Shown here piece after piece: positions 7,819-15,999 of a stretch of 64,000 nucleotides of DNA (positions within the stretch are counted from its first letter, which is position 1; each line of letters begins with the position of its first letter). A model generated the notes under the pieces. That model did not search any database and had not been told where the DNA came from. It saw nothing but the letters and a program-made list of their open reading frames with translations. The position numbers and the translations under genes were made by a program. The DNA is from Citrobacter europaeus (GTDB taxonomy: Bacteria > Pseudomonadota > Gammaproteobacteria > Enterobacterales > Enterobacteriaceae): NCBI GenBank assembly GCA_020099315.1, contig CP083650.1, forward strand, positions 372,001 through 436,000, written 5' to 3'.

Positions 7819-8559
7819 ATGCTAGAACATGTATGCCAGCTTGCACGGAACGCGGGCGATGCCATTATGCAGGTCTACGATGGAATCAAACCGATGGAGA
7901 TTACCAGCAAGCAGGACGATTCTCCGGTCACGGCGGCGGATATCGCCGCGCATACGGTGATCCTCGAAGGATTACTGGCGCTGACGCCGGATATTCCAGT
8001 CCTGTCTGAAGAAGCGCCTCCTGGCTGGGATGTTCGCCAGCACTGGCAGCGCTACTGGCTGGTAGACCCGCTGGACGGTACCAAAGAGTTCATTAAGCGT
8101 AACGGTGAATTCACCGTCAATATTGCGCTGATCGAGAAGGGAAAACCGGTACTGGGCGTGGTTTACGCGCCGGTAATGAAAGTGATGTACAGCGCGGCTG
8201 AAGGTAAAGCGTGGAAAGAAGAGTGCGGCGTGCGCAAACAAATCCAGGTTCGTGACGCGCGTCCGCCGCTGGTGGTGATTAGCCGCTCACATGCCGACAA
8301 TGAGTTAAAAGAGTATCTGCAGCAGTTGGGCGATCACCAGACCACCTCGATTGGCTCATCGCTGAAGTTCTGCCTGGTGGCGGAAGGGCACGCGCAACTG
8401 TATCCGCGTTTTGGGCCAACTAACGTCTGGGATACTGCCGCGGGCCACGCCGTTGCCGCCGCAGCCGGAGCGCACGTTCACGACTGGCAGGGGAAAACGC
8501 TGGATTACACCCCACGTGAATCGTTCCTCAACCCCGGCTTCCGCGTCTCTATTTATTGA
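7819..8559 (+). CDS. cysQ: CysQ, 3'(2'),5'-bisphosphate nucleotidase
   Basis: Hydrolyses 3'-phosphoadenosine 5'-phosphate (PAP) to AMP, removing the toxic by-product of sulfate assimilation and recycling. It is a Mg-dependent, lithium-sensitive phosphatase of the inositol monophosphatase fold, 246 residues. Metal-binding motifs are SEE (residues 64-66 region), DPLDGTKEF and WDTAAGHA. The sequence closely resembles E. coli CysQ. Its 3' end overlaps the 3' end of the convergent ytfJ by 11 bp, so the two transcripts are antisense at their termini. Confidence 0.97.
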   Translation: MLEHVCQLARNAGDAIMQVYDGIKPMEITSKQDDSPVTAADIAAHTVILEGLLALTPDIPVLSEEAPPGWDVRQHWQRYWLVDPLDGTKEFIKRNGEFTVNIALIEKGKPVLGVVYAPVMKVMYSAAEGKAWKEECGVRKQIQVRDARPPLVVISRSHADNELKEYLQQLGDHQTTSIGSSLKFCLVAEGHAQLYPRFGPTNVWDTAAGHAVAAAAGAHVHDWQGKTLDYTPRESFLNPGFRVSIY

Positions 8560-9106
8560 GCAATTTGTGCAGCAGGGCAATCACCTGCTGCACTTCTTCC
8601 TGCGTTAACGCCCCATCTTTTGCCCACTGAACGCGTCCGTCCTTGTCGAGTACGGCAATAGCGGAGCTCTCTTCATCCAGTTGCCAGGCCTTACGCGCAA
8701 CGCCATTGCTGTCGACAATAAATTGTGACCACGGGTAGAGCTTCTTATTGCTCTCCAGACTGCTACGCACAAACATACCGGAACCGGGAATGGCGTCATC
8801 CGTGTTGACGATAGTGGTGGTCTGGTATTTGTCATGCGGCAGGTTGGCCGTCTTGATTGCCTCGATCAGCGTTGCATTTTTCTCTTTGGCGGAGGTGCGC
8901 CCGGCAATGTGTTGCACAATTCGCACTTTCCCCGGCAACTGCGCGCTATTCCAGCTTTTGTAGCTAAACTTATCGTTATCGAGAATCAGTTCGCCGCGAT
9001 CGGCGATTCCCACCGGCGGTACACGCTGGTTAGTCTCAAACTTATGAGCGGAAGCAATCATCGGCAGCAGCAGACACGACAGCGCCAGCAGTTTTTGTAA
9101 GGTCAT
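8549..9106 (-). CDS. ytfJ: YtfJ, periplasmic thioredoxin-fold protein of unknown function
   Basis: Secreted protein of 185 residues. The signal peptide covers about 1-20 (MTLQKLLALSCLLLPMIASA). The mature part is the YtfJ family, with a predicted thioredoxin-like fold but no CxxC motif, so an ordinary thiol-disulfide activity is not supported. It closely resembles the E. coli protein. Convergent with cysQ and overlapping it by 11 bp. Function unknown. Confidence 0.9.
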   Translation of the reverse strand: MTLQKLLALSCLLLPMIASAHKFETNQRVPPVGIADRGELILDNDKFSYKSWNSAQLPGKVRIVQHIAGRTSAKEKNATLIEAIKTANLPHDKYQTTTIVNTDDAIPGSGMFVRSSLESNKKLYPWSQFIVDSNGVARKAWQLDEESSAIAVLDKDGRVQWAKDGALTQEEVQQVIALLHKLLNK

Positions 9107-9433
9107 AGGTTTTCCTTCTTTCTTTATTTTGCAGGTGATCCGACCACTTGGGTCTGGAGTTTAATCATATGTGCGATTGCTGCTTTTTCCCGCAAGCGCG
9201 ATGCCAGTTTGCGGACGGGCGCACAAATCCTGCGAAAATTGAAGGCTTATACTGAAGACAGCGAAGCGTTGAAAAGATAATTCTGAATAATTGTAACCTG
9301 AAGGTAAATAAACTTATACACGCTGGAAACATCAACGAGATAGTCTATAGTCATAGGGCATTAAAATTTGCGCCTGAGGATTGTCGGACCGATTGTGGTA
9401 CCGCAAAGGCGTAATACTCAGCAGGAGACAACA
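9107..9433. other. Intergenic control region between ytfJ and ytfK
   Basis: 327 bp without a gene, between divergent ytfJ and ytfK. A possible sigma-70 promoter for ytfK reads TTGTAA (9291-9296), an 18-bp spacer, TATACA (9315-9320), which would give a leader of roughly 100 bases before ytfK. An AGGAG Shine-Dalgarno lies at 9423-9427. I saw no clear regulator site. Confidence 0.4.
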
Positions 9434-9640
9434 ATGAAAATTTTCCAACGATACAACCCGCTGCAGGTGGCGAAGTACGTGAAGATCCTGTTTCGTGGAC
9501 GGTTATATATCAAGGATGTAGGCGCTTTTGAATTTGATAAGGGTAAGATTCTTATCCCAAAAGTGAAGGACAAGCTGCATTTTTCTGTGATGTCCGAAGT
9601 TAACCGTCAGGTCTTGCGTCTGCAAACTGAGATGGCTTGA
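9434..9640 (+). CDS. ytfK: YtfK, small DUF1107 protein (SpoT-dependent stringent response regulator in E. coli)
   Basis: Small basic cytoplasmic protein of 68 residues, almost identical to E. coli YtfK (MKIFQRYNPLQVAKYVKIL at the N-terminus). In E. coli it has been reported to tip SpoT toward (p)ppGpp synthesis during phosphate or fatty-acid starvation. The start was placed at this ATG, with AGGAG upstream; a longer in-frame extension from 9368 is not conserved. Convergent with paeA across a shared terminator hairpin. Confidence 0.95.
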   Translation: MKIFQRYNPLQVAKYVKILFRGRLYIKDVGAFEFDKGKILIPKVKDKLHFSVMSEVNRQVLRLQTEMA

Positions 9641-9659
9641 TCAAGTGCTATGCGGTAGT

Positions 9660-9688
9660 TAAAAAAACGGCTCCTGGACAGGAGCCGT
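9660..9688 (-). terminator. Rho-independent terminator of paeA, shared with ytfK
   Basis: Perfect 9-bp stem ACGGCTCCT (9667-9675), GGAC loop, AGGAGCCGT (9680-9688). Read on the minus strand it is followed directly by a seven-T run, a classical terminator for paeA. On the plus strand the hairpin follows ytfK but has only a weak T-rich tail. Confidence 0.9.
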
Positions 9689-9706
9689 TGATGTTTCTGT
9701 AAGGCG

Positions 9707-11047
9707 TTACGACGCCTTTGCCTCTTCTTTTGCATCTGGCAGCTTTGGTACCAGAACGGTAGGTTTACTGTCCAGACGCGTCACCAGCAGCTGATCGATC
9801 TTGTAGTTATCGATATCCACTACTTCAAATTTATAGCCTGAATACTTCACCGAGTCGGTGCGTTTCGGGATTTTACGCAGCATGAACATCATAAAGCCGC
9901 CGATGGTTTCATAGTTGCCGGACTGCGGGAACTCGTCGATATCCAGGACGCGCATTACGTCATCAATCGGTGTACCGCCGTCGACCAACCATGAGTTTTC
10001 ATCGCGCGCCACAATCTGCTCTTCCAGACCCTGGCCTACCAGATCGCCCATCAGCGTCGTCATAACGTCGTTGAGCGTGATAATCCCCACCACCAGCGCG
10101 TACTCGTTCATGATGACGGCAAAGTCTTCGCCTGCGGTTTTGAAGCTTTCCAGCGCTTCAGAGAGCGTCAGCGTGTCCGGGACGATCAGCGTATTGCGGA
10201 TCTGTACGCCGCTGTTCAACGCCATACTTTGGTTGGCCAGTACGCGGTTGAGGAGATCCTTTGAATCGACATAGCCAATGATGTGGTCGATATCTTCGTT
10301 ACATACCAGGAACTTGGAGTGGGGATGTTCCGCCACCTTATTCTTCAGGCTTTGCTCATCTTCGTGGAGATCGAACCAGATAATATTCTCGCGCGAGGTC
10401 ATTGAAGACGGTACGGTCCGCGATTCCAGTTCGAACACATTTTCAATCAGCTCATGCTCCTGCTTACGCAGAACCCCCGCCAGCGCACCGGCTTCGACCA
10501 CGGCGTAAATGTCGTCCGAGGTGATGTCGTCTTTACGTACCATTGGGATCTTAAACAGACGGAAAATGTTGTTTGCCAGACCGTTAAAGAACCACACCAG
10601 CGGGCGGAAGACCAGCAGGCAGAAGCGCATCGGGTTGATGATACGCAAAGCCACAGCTTCTGGCGCAATCATACCGATGCGTTTCGGGGTTAAATCCGCG
10701 AACAGGATGAACAGGCCAGTAACCAGTGAGAACGACAAAATAAAGCTTAACTGTTCAGAGAGCTCTGGAGCGAAGTACTTCGAGAAAAGGCTGTAAAACG
10801 CCGGGGAGAATGCTGCATCACCGACGATACCGCCGAGAATGGCGACCGCGTTAAGGCCGATTTGCACGACGGTAAAAAACATGCCGGGGTTTTCCTGCAT
10901 CTTCAAAACTCGTTGTGCGTTTACGTTGCCTTCATCGGCAAGCAGTTTAAGTTTTATTTTGCGTGATGCAGCAAGCGAGATCTCGGATATCGAGAAAAAC
11001 GCACTCACGGCGATCAGGCAGAGAATGACTAAAATACTGTTTAACAT
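9707..11047 (-). CDS. paeA: PaeA (YtfL), CNNM/CorC-family membrane protein, putative polyamine exporter
   Basis: Inner membrane protein of 446 residues. The N-terminal DUF21/CNNM domain has about three to four transmembrane segments (about 1-190). It is followed by a CBS-domain pair (about 205-330) and a C-terminal CorC/HlyC domain (about 350-430). The sequence is close to E. coli YtfL, renamed PaeA after work implicating it in cadaverine and putrescine efflux and survival in stationary phase. It has its own terminator at the 3' end, and a second hairpin upstream separates it from the sugar cluster. Confidence 0.93.
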   Translation of the reverse strand: MLNSILVILCLIAVSAFFSISEISLAASRKIKLKLLADEGNVNAQRVLKMQENPGMFFTVVQIGLNAVAILGGIVGDAAFSPAFYSLFSKYFAPELSEQLSFILSFSLVTGLFILFADLTPKRIGMIAPEAVALRIINPMRFCLLVFRPLVWFFNGLANNIFRLFKIPMVRKDDITSDDIYAVVEAGALAGVLRKQEHELIENVFELESRTVPSSMTSRENIIWFDLHEDEQSLKNKVAEHPHSKFLVCNEDIDHIIGYVDSKDLLNRVLANQSMALNSGVQIRNTLIVPDTLTLSEALESFKTAGEDFAVIMNEYALVVGIITLNDVMTTLMGDLVGQGLEEQIVARDENSWLVDGGTPIDDVMRVLDIDEFPQSGNYETIGGFMMFMLRKIPKRTDSVKYSGYKFEVVDIDNYKIDQLLVTRLDSKPTVLVPKLPDAKEEAKAS

Positions 11048-11102
11048 ATCTTATCCGGCGCTGTGCCAGATCCTCGGAAGGGAGAAATTGATAAATCCAT
11101 GC

Positions 11103-11130
11103 GAAAACCGGCTCGTGGAGTTGAGCCGGT
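11103..11130 (-). terminator. Terminator at the 3' end of the sugar operon
   Basis: Stem ACCGGCTC (11107-11114), 8-base loop, GAGCCGGT (11123-11130). On the minus strand the hairpin is followed by TTTTCG. It lies between the glycoside hydrolase stop and the paeA start on the same strand, so it probably ends the sugar operon before paeA. Confidence 0.65.
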
Positions 11131-11190
11131 AAATTCAGAAGCTAGTATAGCGTAAGGTACTGTAAAGTCGCCAGAGGAGCTTTTTTGGCC

Positions 11191-12261
11191 TTATTCTGTG
11201 GGATTCAGCCTGCGCACCATCTGCATCTCTTTTTCGCTATAGGGCGAACCATCTGGCTTTAGCACATCATGAAACCATAGTTGCGCCGTCGTTTCGTCAA
11301 GCGGGATATCCGGCCACGGCAGCCAGGTTTGCGTTTTCCCCTGCACCAATCCCCAGTGAAAGCTGGAAACGCGCTGGGCGCTAAACAGCGGCAGTTGTTC
11401 TTCTATTCGGCTATCGACATGGCGTGCCAGCCACTCGGTACAAAAGAGCGGCCTGCCAAATTCAGCCAACTGCGACAGAAGAGACAACTGGCCAGGGGTA
11501 TCGACATACGCATGGTAGCTAATCACGTCGGAAAGCCGCAGCGCGGCTATATCAACAGGATGCGTAAACGCATTCTCGCATGCCGCGCGATCGTCAATAT
11601 GCCAGGCCGCTACGGTCAACGGTTGAGATGGTGACTCCTGCCGCGCCCAGCTAAACAGGTGGGTCATCAGGGTTAAGGCGTAAATTTCCAGTCTGTCGTC
11701 ATAGCGGGCAAATTCGCCGGTATGACAAAAAATCCCGCCGTTGCCTGGCTCATTATATAAATCCCAGACGCTGATGCGCGAGTCATGGCGAAAGTAACGG
11801 ATGATATCTCTGACGTAGGCTTCAATTTGCGGCCAACCGCGTCGGTCCAGCACGCAGGCACGGCCTGGGCTACCCGCAGCCTGGCTGTTGTGAACCCCTG
11901 GAACCGGGGATTTTTGCTGACCGATAACGGGTTCATCACCGGAAAACGCGCAGTCGTCGAGCAGCGTCAGCATCACTTTTATGCCGTGGCTATGGGCAAT
12001 GTTCAGGAAGAGGTCGATGCGCTCGAGCAGCCCATCGCGATCATGCTGCCAGACGGTAAACGGTAAATTTGTTCGCAACTGGTTATAGCCATACTGGCTG
12101 GCCCAGCCGAGTTCCTGATCGATAGTGCTGCTATCGAAACTCTCTGCTTGCCACATTTCGAGCCAGTTAACCGCGGTGCGCGGCAAGTAGTTAAAACCGC
12201 AGCCCCAGGCTTGCTGTTGATACCAGCTTTGCGCCCGTGCTTTGCTCCATGGGTTATACAT
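11191..12261 (-). CDS. Clan GH-A glycoside hydrolase (GH5-like), cytoplasmic
   Basis: Retaining glycoside hydrolase of about 356 residues with a TIM-barrel pattern. The acid/base Glu171 is in the motif WDLYNEPGNG and the probable nucleophile Glu276 is in FCTEWLAR, as in clan GH-A. There is no signal peptide, so it should act on an imported, short glycoside. The start at MYNPWSKA has GGAGCG upstream and leaves a 10-bp gap to the transporter gene; a longer frame would overlap that gene and was rejected. Last gene of the four-dehydrogenase operon. The exact GH family and substrate cannot be fixed by eye. Confidence 0.8.
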   Translation of the reverse strand: MYNPWSKARAQSWYQQQAWGCGFNYLPRTAVNWLEMWQAESFDSSTIDQELGWASQYGYNQLRTNLPFTVWQHDRDGLLERIDLFLNIAHSHGIKVMLTLLDDCAFSGDEPVIGQQKSPVPGVHNSQAAGSPGRACVLDRRGWPQIEAYVRDIIRYFRHDSRISVWDLYNEPGNGGIFCHTGEFARYDDRLEIYALTLMTHLFSWARQESPSQPLTVAAWHIDDRAACENAFTHPVDIAALRLSDVISYHAYVDTPGQLSLLSQLAEFGRPLFCTEWLARHVDSRIEEQLPLFSAQRVSSFHWGLVQGKTQTWLPWPDIPLDETTAQLWFHDVLKPDGSPYSEKEMQMVRRLNPTE

Positions 12262-12271
12262 GATGCGCTCC

Positions 12272-13816
12272 TTATTCTGCATCTGAGAGACTGACGCGTC
12301 CCGTTGCACGCTGCGTGGCGCTGCCACCCCAAACCTCATCGTACTCGTAGCCGGTGAGCTGTTTGATCACCACCCGGGTTTCTTCATCGCAGTCGCGATA
12401 GTTGCCACCCAGTTTGCGGCGGGCGATCTCTTTGAGCAGGATTTTGTGGGTTTCGCGAGTCAGTTTGAATTTGTAGGTGGCGTAGAAACTCACCGCCAGC
12501 AGCGCCGCGGTAGCAAAGATCATCAATCCGATAATAGCGTGGAGCGCGCTTTCCGGCTGCGCGCCGCTGCCTTTTACAAAGCCTGATTCTTCCAGCACCA
12601 TGCCGATAAGCAAAATAGCGATTGCCACCGTACTTTTACGCGTGAGTACCATAACGCCGGCAAAAATCCCTTCGCGGCGCTGCTGGGTTACCATTTCATC
12701 AATATCAGGAATAAAGCTATAGATATTCCATGGGATATAGTAAAGACCAGAACGCGCCATGCCGAGAAGAATAAAGATCGCAGAGAACAGAATATTGGAT
12801 ACCTGAGTTTCGGTATAATAAATAACAAATAAAAATACCAATACGCTAAATATACAAGTGTAAGAGAGGCGTAGTGCTGCTGATGGGGTTATATTGAGTT
12901 TATTCAGTAATAGCATAAATCCATAGGTGCCAAAAACTGAAGCAAAAGCGGCAATGCTTAACCAGCCAGAAACGGAGGCGGCATCCTGGCTCAAACAATA
13001 AACCACGTAATAGGTAAATACTGAACCGAATACATCCATAGCGGTAAAAGAGAAAATATAAATAATGATATGCAGGCGAAATGCCCGGATCCTGAAAGAC
13101 GAGAACAGATCGAGTATCAAATATTTAAGGTGATTCAGTATCCCGCTATTGCGTTGCAGGTCAGCCTGGAATGTCTCTTCCTGAACGTCTTTAGCCTCCC
13201 ACGTGCAGCGCCAGGTTATGAACACCGCGATGCAAAACACGACGGAAAAGATAAGCCCGGTTAGCGTATAGGTAAACGGATTATCTTTGCCGGTAAACTG
13301 CATCAGGATGCCGGGTACCGATACGGCCAGAAATCCGCCCAGCTGCGAGCAGATCATGCGCACGCCGGAGAGGCGGCTGCGCTCTTCGTAGCGGTTGGTC
13401 ATTTCTGCGGCCAGGGTTTCCCACGGCACCAGCACCATCGCTGAAAGCAGCTCAATCGACAAATAGGTTCCCAGGTAATACCAGTAACCCATGTCGGTCA
13501 GCCACAGCAGGGCATAGAGAAACATTAAAGGAGAACTGAGTAATAAAAAGAAGCGGCGACGGCCAAATCTGCGGCCCAGCCACGTGTCGCCAAAGTTATC
13601 GGTGATATAACCCATAATTGGGCTAAGTACAGCATCAATCACGCGGGCAATGGCAAATATTGAGCCTGCTTCCAGCACGCTTAAACCGCAGTAGGTGGTG
13701 TAAAAAAATAAAAGCCATGTTCCGATAATGGCGAAAGCACCGCCGCCAAATAAATCAGTAATGCCATAGCCGATCGCTACACCATAACTGACTCTGCGTT
13801 CAGTTGGTTTGACCAT
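12272..13816 (-). CDS. GPH-family (MFS-type) sugar:cation symporter
   Basis: Integral membrane protein of 514 residues with about 12 predicted membrane segments. The N-terminus (YGVAIGYGITDLFGGGAFAI) and the cytoplasmic loop DTWLGRRFGRRRFFLL are typical of glycoside-pentoside-hexuronide symporters such as MelB and YihO/YicJ relatives. A cytoplasmic tail of about 60 residues follows the last membrane segment. It lies between the dehydrogenases and the glycoside hydrolase and should import the substrate of the cluster. The stretch at about 12.7-13.1 kb is visibly richer in A+T than the neighbours, as in recently acquired DNA. Confidence 0.82.
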   Translation of the reverse strand: MVKPTERRVSYGVAIGYGITDLFGGGAFAIIGTWLLFFYTTYCGLSVLEAGSIFAIARVIDAVLSPIMGYITDNFGDTWLGRRFGRRRFFLLLSSPLMFLYALLWLTDMGYWYYLGTYLSIELLSAMVLVPWETLAAEMTNRYEERSRLSGVRMICSQLGGFLAVSVPGILMQFTGKDNPFTYTLTGLIFSVVFCIAVFITWRCTWEAKDVQEETFQADLQRNSGILNHLKYLILDLFSSFRIRAFRLHIIIYIFSFTAMDVFGSVFTYYVVYCLSQDAASVSGWLSIAAFASVFGTYGFMLLLNKLNITPSAALRLSYTCIFSVLVFLFVIYYTETQVSNILFSAIFILLGMARSGLYYIPWNIYSFIPDIDEMVTQQRREGIFAGVMVLTRKSTVAIAILLIGMVLEESGFVKGSGAQPESALHAIIGLMIFATAALLAVSFYATYKFKLTRETHKILLKEIARRKLGGNYRDCDEETRVVIKQLTGYEYDEVWGGSATQRATGRVSLSDAE

Positions 13817-13897
13817 AATATTTTTCCAGTATGTAGGGTATGCGTATTCCGGTATTATCCGGCTGGTGTTATTTAATTCTGCAGCGTTAAATTAATT

Positions 13898-14920
13898 TTA
13901 ATTATTAATGGTTATCCATTGTCGGGTTTTAGATGAGTGATAAATAGCCTCAACCATCGCCAGTGATTTGCGGGCTTCATTAATGTTGATATATTCTGTC
14001 TGACCTCCATGAGTAATTGCATGATAAAACTGACGAATAGCCTGCTGGTGGCCCAGACCCCAGTAACTTTTGGCGTGACCGTCCGGTGAACCATCGCAGT
14101 CCAGTTTCAGGCGTCGGTCCGCTGTAACGCGCCACAGGGTATTGTCCGTGAGCTGGAGCATGCCTTGCTCACAATGGATCTCCAGCAGCAGCGGTGAATC
14201 GAGGGTGTTGCAGTTGCTGGCGTAAAACAGACCGCGAGCGCCGTTGGCAAAGTGCAGGGTCGCCATCGCGCTGTCTTCGGCTTCGGTGACATCTGCCAGT
14301 TCACCGCTGTCCACCACGCCTTTCAAACGCGTCACGCCGCCGGCGAACCACTGCATCAGATCGAGAGTATGAATAGCCTGGTTGATCAGTAAACTGCCGC
14401 CTTCGCTGGCGAAACGCCCGCGCCACGGGCTTTCGCTGTAATAAGCCCTGGAGCGTGACCAGGTCAAAACAGCTTTAACGCTTAGCATTTTGCCAAGCGT
14501 ATTTTTCGCCAGTTCATCGCGGATTCGTAAACTGGTTGGATTAAGCCGGTTTTGATAGCACACGCCCAGAAGGCCCTGGGCGGACGCCGCTGCGTTAGCG
14601 ATGTCTGCCACCTCTGTACAATTCAAGCCCACCGGTTTTTCGCAAAACACATGTTTCCCTGCGGCAAGCGCGGCGGTAATCATATTTTTGTGTTCGAAAT
14701 GAGGCGTGCAGATATGGACGACGTCGATGTCATTATCCAGCAGCATCTCACGGTAATTCTGGTAATAGCGGCAGTTATAAGCCATGGCCTGTTGCAAACC
14801 GGTGGCGCTATCAATATCGACCAGCGCACGCAGCGTGACCCCCGGCAAAAGCCGGAGGGCGTTAACGTGACTGCGGTGAATAGCGCCCGCGCCGATGATG
14901 GCGGCATTTAGCGTTGTCAT
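13898..14920 (-). CDS. Gfo/Idh/MocA-family oxidoreductase (fourth in operon)
   Basis: NAD(P)-dependent sugar dehydrogenase of about 340 residues. N-terminal Rossmann motif GAGAIHRSHV, then the family motif FCEKPVGL with catalytic Lys, and a C-terminal GFO/IDH/MocA alpha/beta domain with HTLDLMQWFAGG. The start at MTTLNAAII follows GGAGGTGAC; an upstream in-frame ATG overlapping the previous gene was rejected. It is 11 bp downstream of the preceding dehydrogenase, so the two are translationally close. Probably oxidises a hydroxyl of a sugar or glycoside; substrate unknown. Confidence 0.82.
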   Translation of the reverse strand: MTTLNAAIIGAGAIHRSHVNALRLLPGVTLRALVDIDSATGLQQAMAYNCRYYQNYREMLLDNDIDVVHICTPHFEHKNMITAALAAGKHVFCEKPVGLNCTEVADIANAAASAQGLLGVCYQNRLNPTSLRIRDELAKNTLGKMLSVKAVLTWSRSRAYYSESPWRGRFASEGGSLLINQAIHTLDLMQWFAGGVTRLKGVVDSGELADVTEAEDSAMATLHFANGARGLFYASNCNTLDSPLLLEIHCEQGMLQLTDNTLWRVTADRRLKLDCDGSPDGHAKSYWGLGHQQAIRQFYHAITHGGQTEYININEARKSLAMVEAIYHSSKTRQWITINN

Positions 14921-14931
14921 GTCACCTCCGG

Positions 14932-15999
14932 TTATGCGCGGGCATTCGCCAGCATTTGCGCCTTCACGCACAGTTCTGCGGCTTTAAAGGCGTGGGCCTG
15001 AGTCATGGCGTTTTCCGTGCGATTCAGACAATCGAGAATGAATTCGCCGAAGAAAGGAAAGCCGACTTTGCCCGCAACCGGGTAGCGGAATTCCCCGTCT
15101 TTATTTACCAGATACACCACGTCCTGTTCACCCCGGGTGATATCCACATACTTGCGGATCTCAATGTAACCTTCGGTACCCAGCAACGTCAGGCGTCCAT
15201 CCCCCCAGCTACTGAGCCCCTGCGGCGTGAACCAGTCGCAGCGGAAATAGCCGGTCGCCCCGTTATCGCCCGCCAGCATGGCATCGCCAAAGTCTTCGAA
15301 CTGCGGGTACTGTGGATGATTGACGTTACGCACCTGGCTGGCGACGATATGCGCCTCGCTGTTGCCGGTATAAAACAGAAATTGTTCGATTTGATGGCTG
15401 CCGATGTCGCACAGAATGCCGCCAAAATAGCGTTTGTCATAAAACCAGTCCGGGCGCCCGTGACCTTCGCGGTGCGGACCGGTGCCGAGGGTTTGCATCA
15501 CGCGCCCAATTGCCCCCTGGTGGACAAGCTGACCGGCAAAAACAGCGCTTTCAACGTGCAGACGCTCGCTGTAATAGACTGCGTATTTGCGCCCGGTTTT
15601 CGCCACCATCGCTTTGGCGTCTTCAAACTGTGCGAGGGTGGTTAACGGAGCCTTGTCGGTGAAGTAGTCTTTTCCGGCCGCCATGACCTTTAGTCCCAGC
15701 GGACAGCGCTCGGAAGGAATTGCCGCTCCGGCAACCAGTTGGACCTCGCGATCGTTGAGGATTGTCTCCAGCGAATCGGCCACCTGCGCTTGCGGATACT
15801 GCTGCAGAAATTGATCGATTTTGTGCGGGTCGGGATCGTAAACCCATTTCAGCGTGGCGCCTGCTTCAATCAACCCGTTACACATGCCGTAGATATGACC
15901 ATGATCGAGTGAGGCCGCGGCAATGACAAACTCGCCAGGTTTCACGACCGGCTGAGGCTTCCCGGTAGGGGCGTAGTGCATTCCATCTTGCTTGTTCAT
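14932..15999 (-). CDS. Divergent Gfo/Idh/MocA-family oxidoreductase (third in operon)
   Basis: 355 residues. It differs from its three neighbours: the usual GxGxxG is replaced by a SLDHGHIYGMC segment at about residue 31, and the EKP motif is replaced by DYFTDKAPLTT, keeping the lysine. The second half has the conserved GGILCDIGSHQIEQFLF motif with its histidine. A different cofactor binding mode or a non-dehydrogenase role (for example a lyase or isomerase step through a keto intermediate) is possible. It overlaps the preceding gene by 4 bp (ATGA), so the genes are translationally coupled. Confidence 0.78.
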   Translation of the reverse strand: MNKQDGMHYAPTGKPQPVVKPGEFVIAAASLDHGHIYGMCNGLIEAGATLKWVYDPDPHKIDQFLQQYPQAQVADSLETILNDREVQLVAGAAIPSERCPLGLKVMAAGKDYFTDKAPLTTLAQFEDAKAMVAKTGRKYAVYYSERLHVESAVFAGQLVHQGAIGRVMQTLGTGPHREGHGRPDWFYDKRYFGGILCDIGSHQIEQFLFYTGNSEAHIVASQVRNVNHPQYPQFEDFGDAMLAGDNGATGYFRCDWFTPQGLSSWGDGRLTLLGTEGYIEIRKYVDITRGEQDVVYLVNKDGEFRYPVAGKVGFPFFGEFILDCLNRTENAMTQAHAFKAAELCVKAQMLANARA

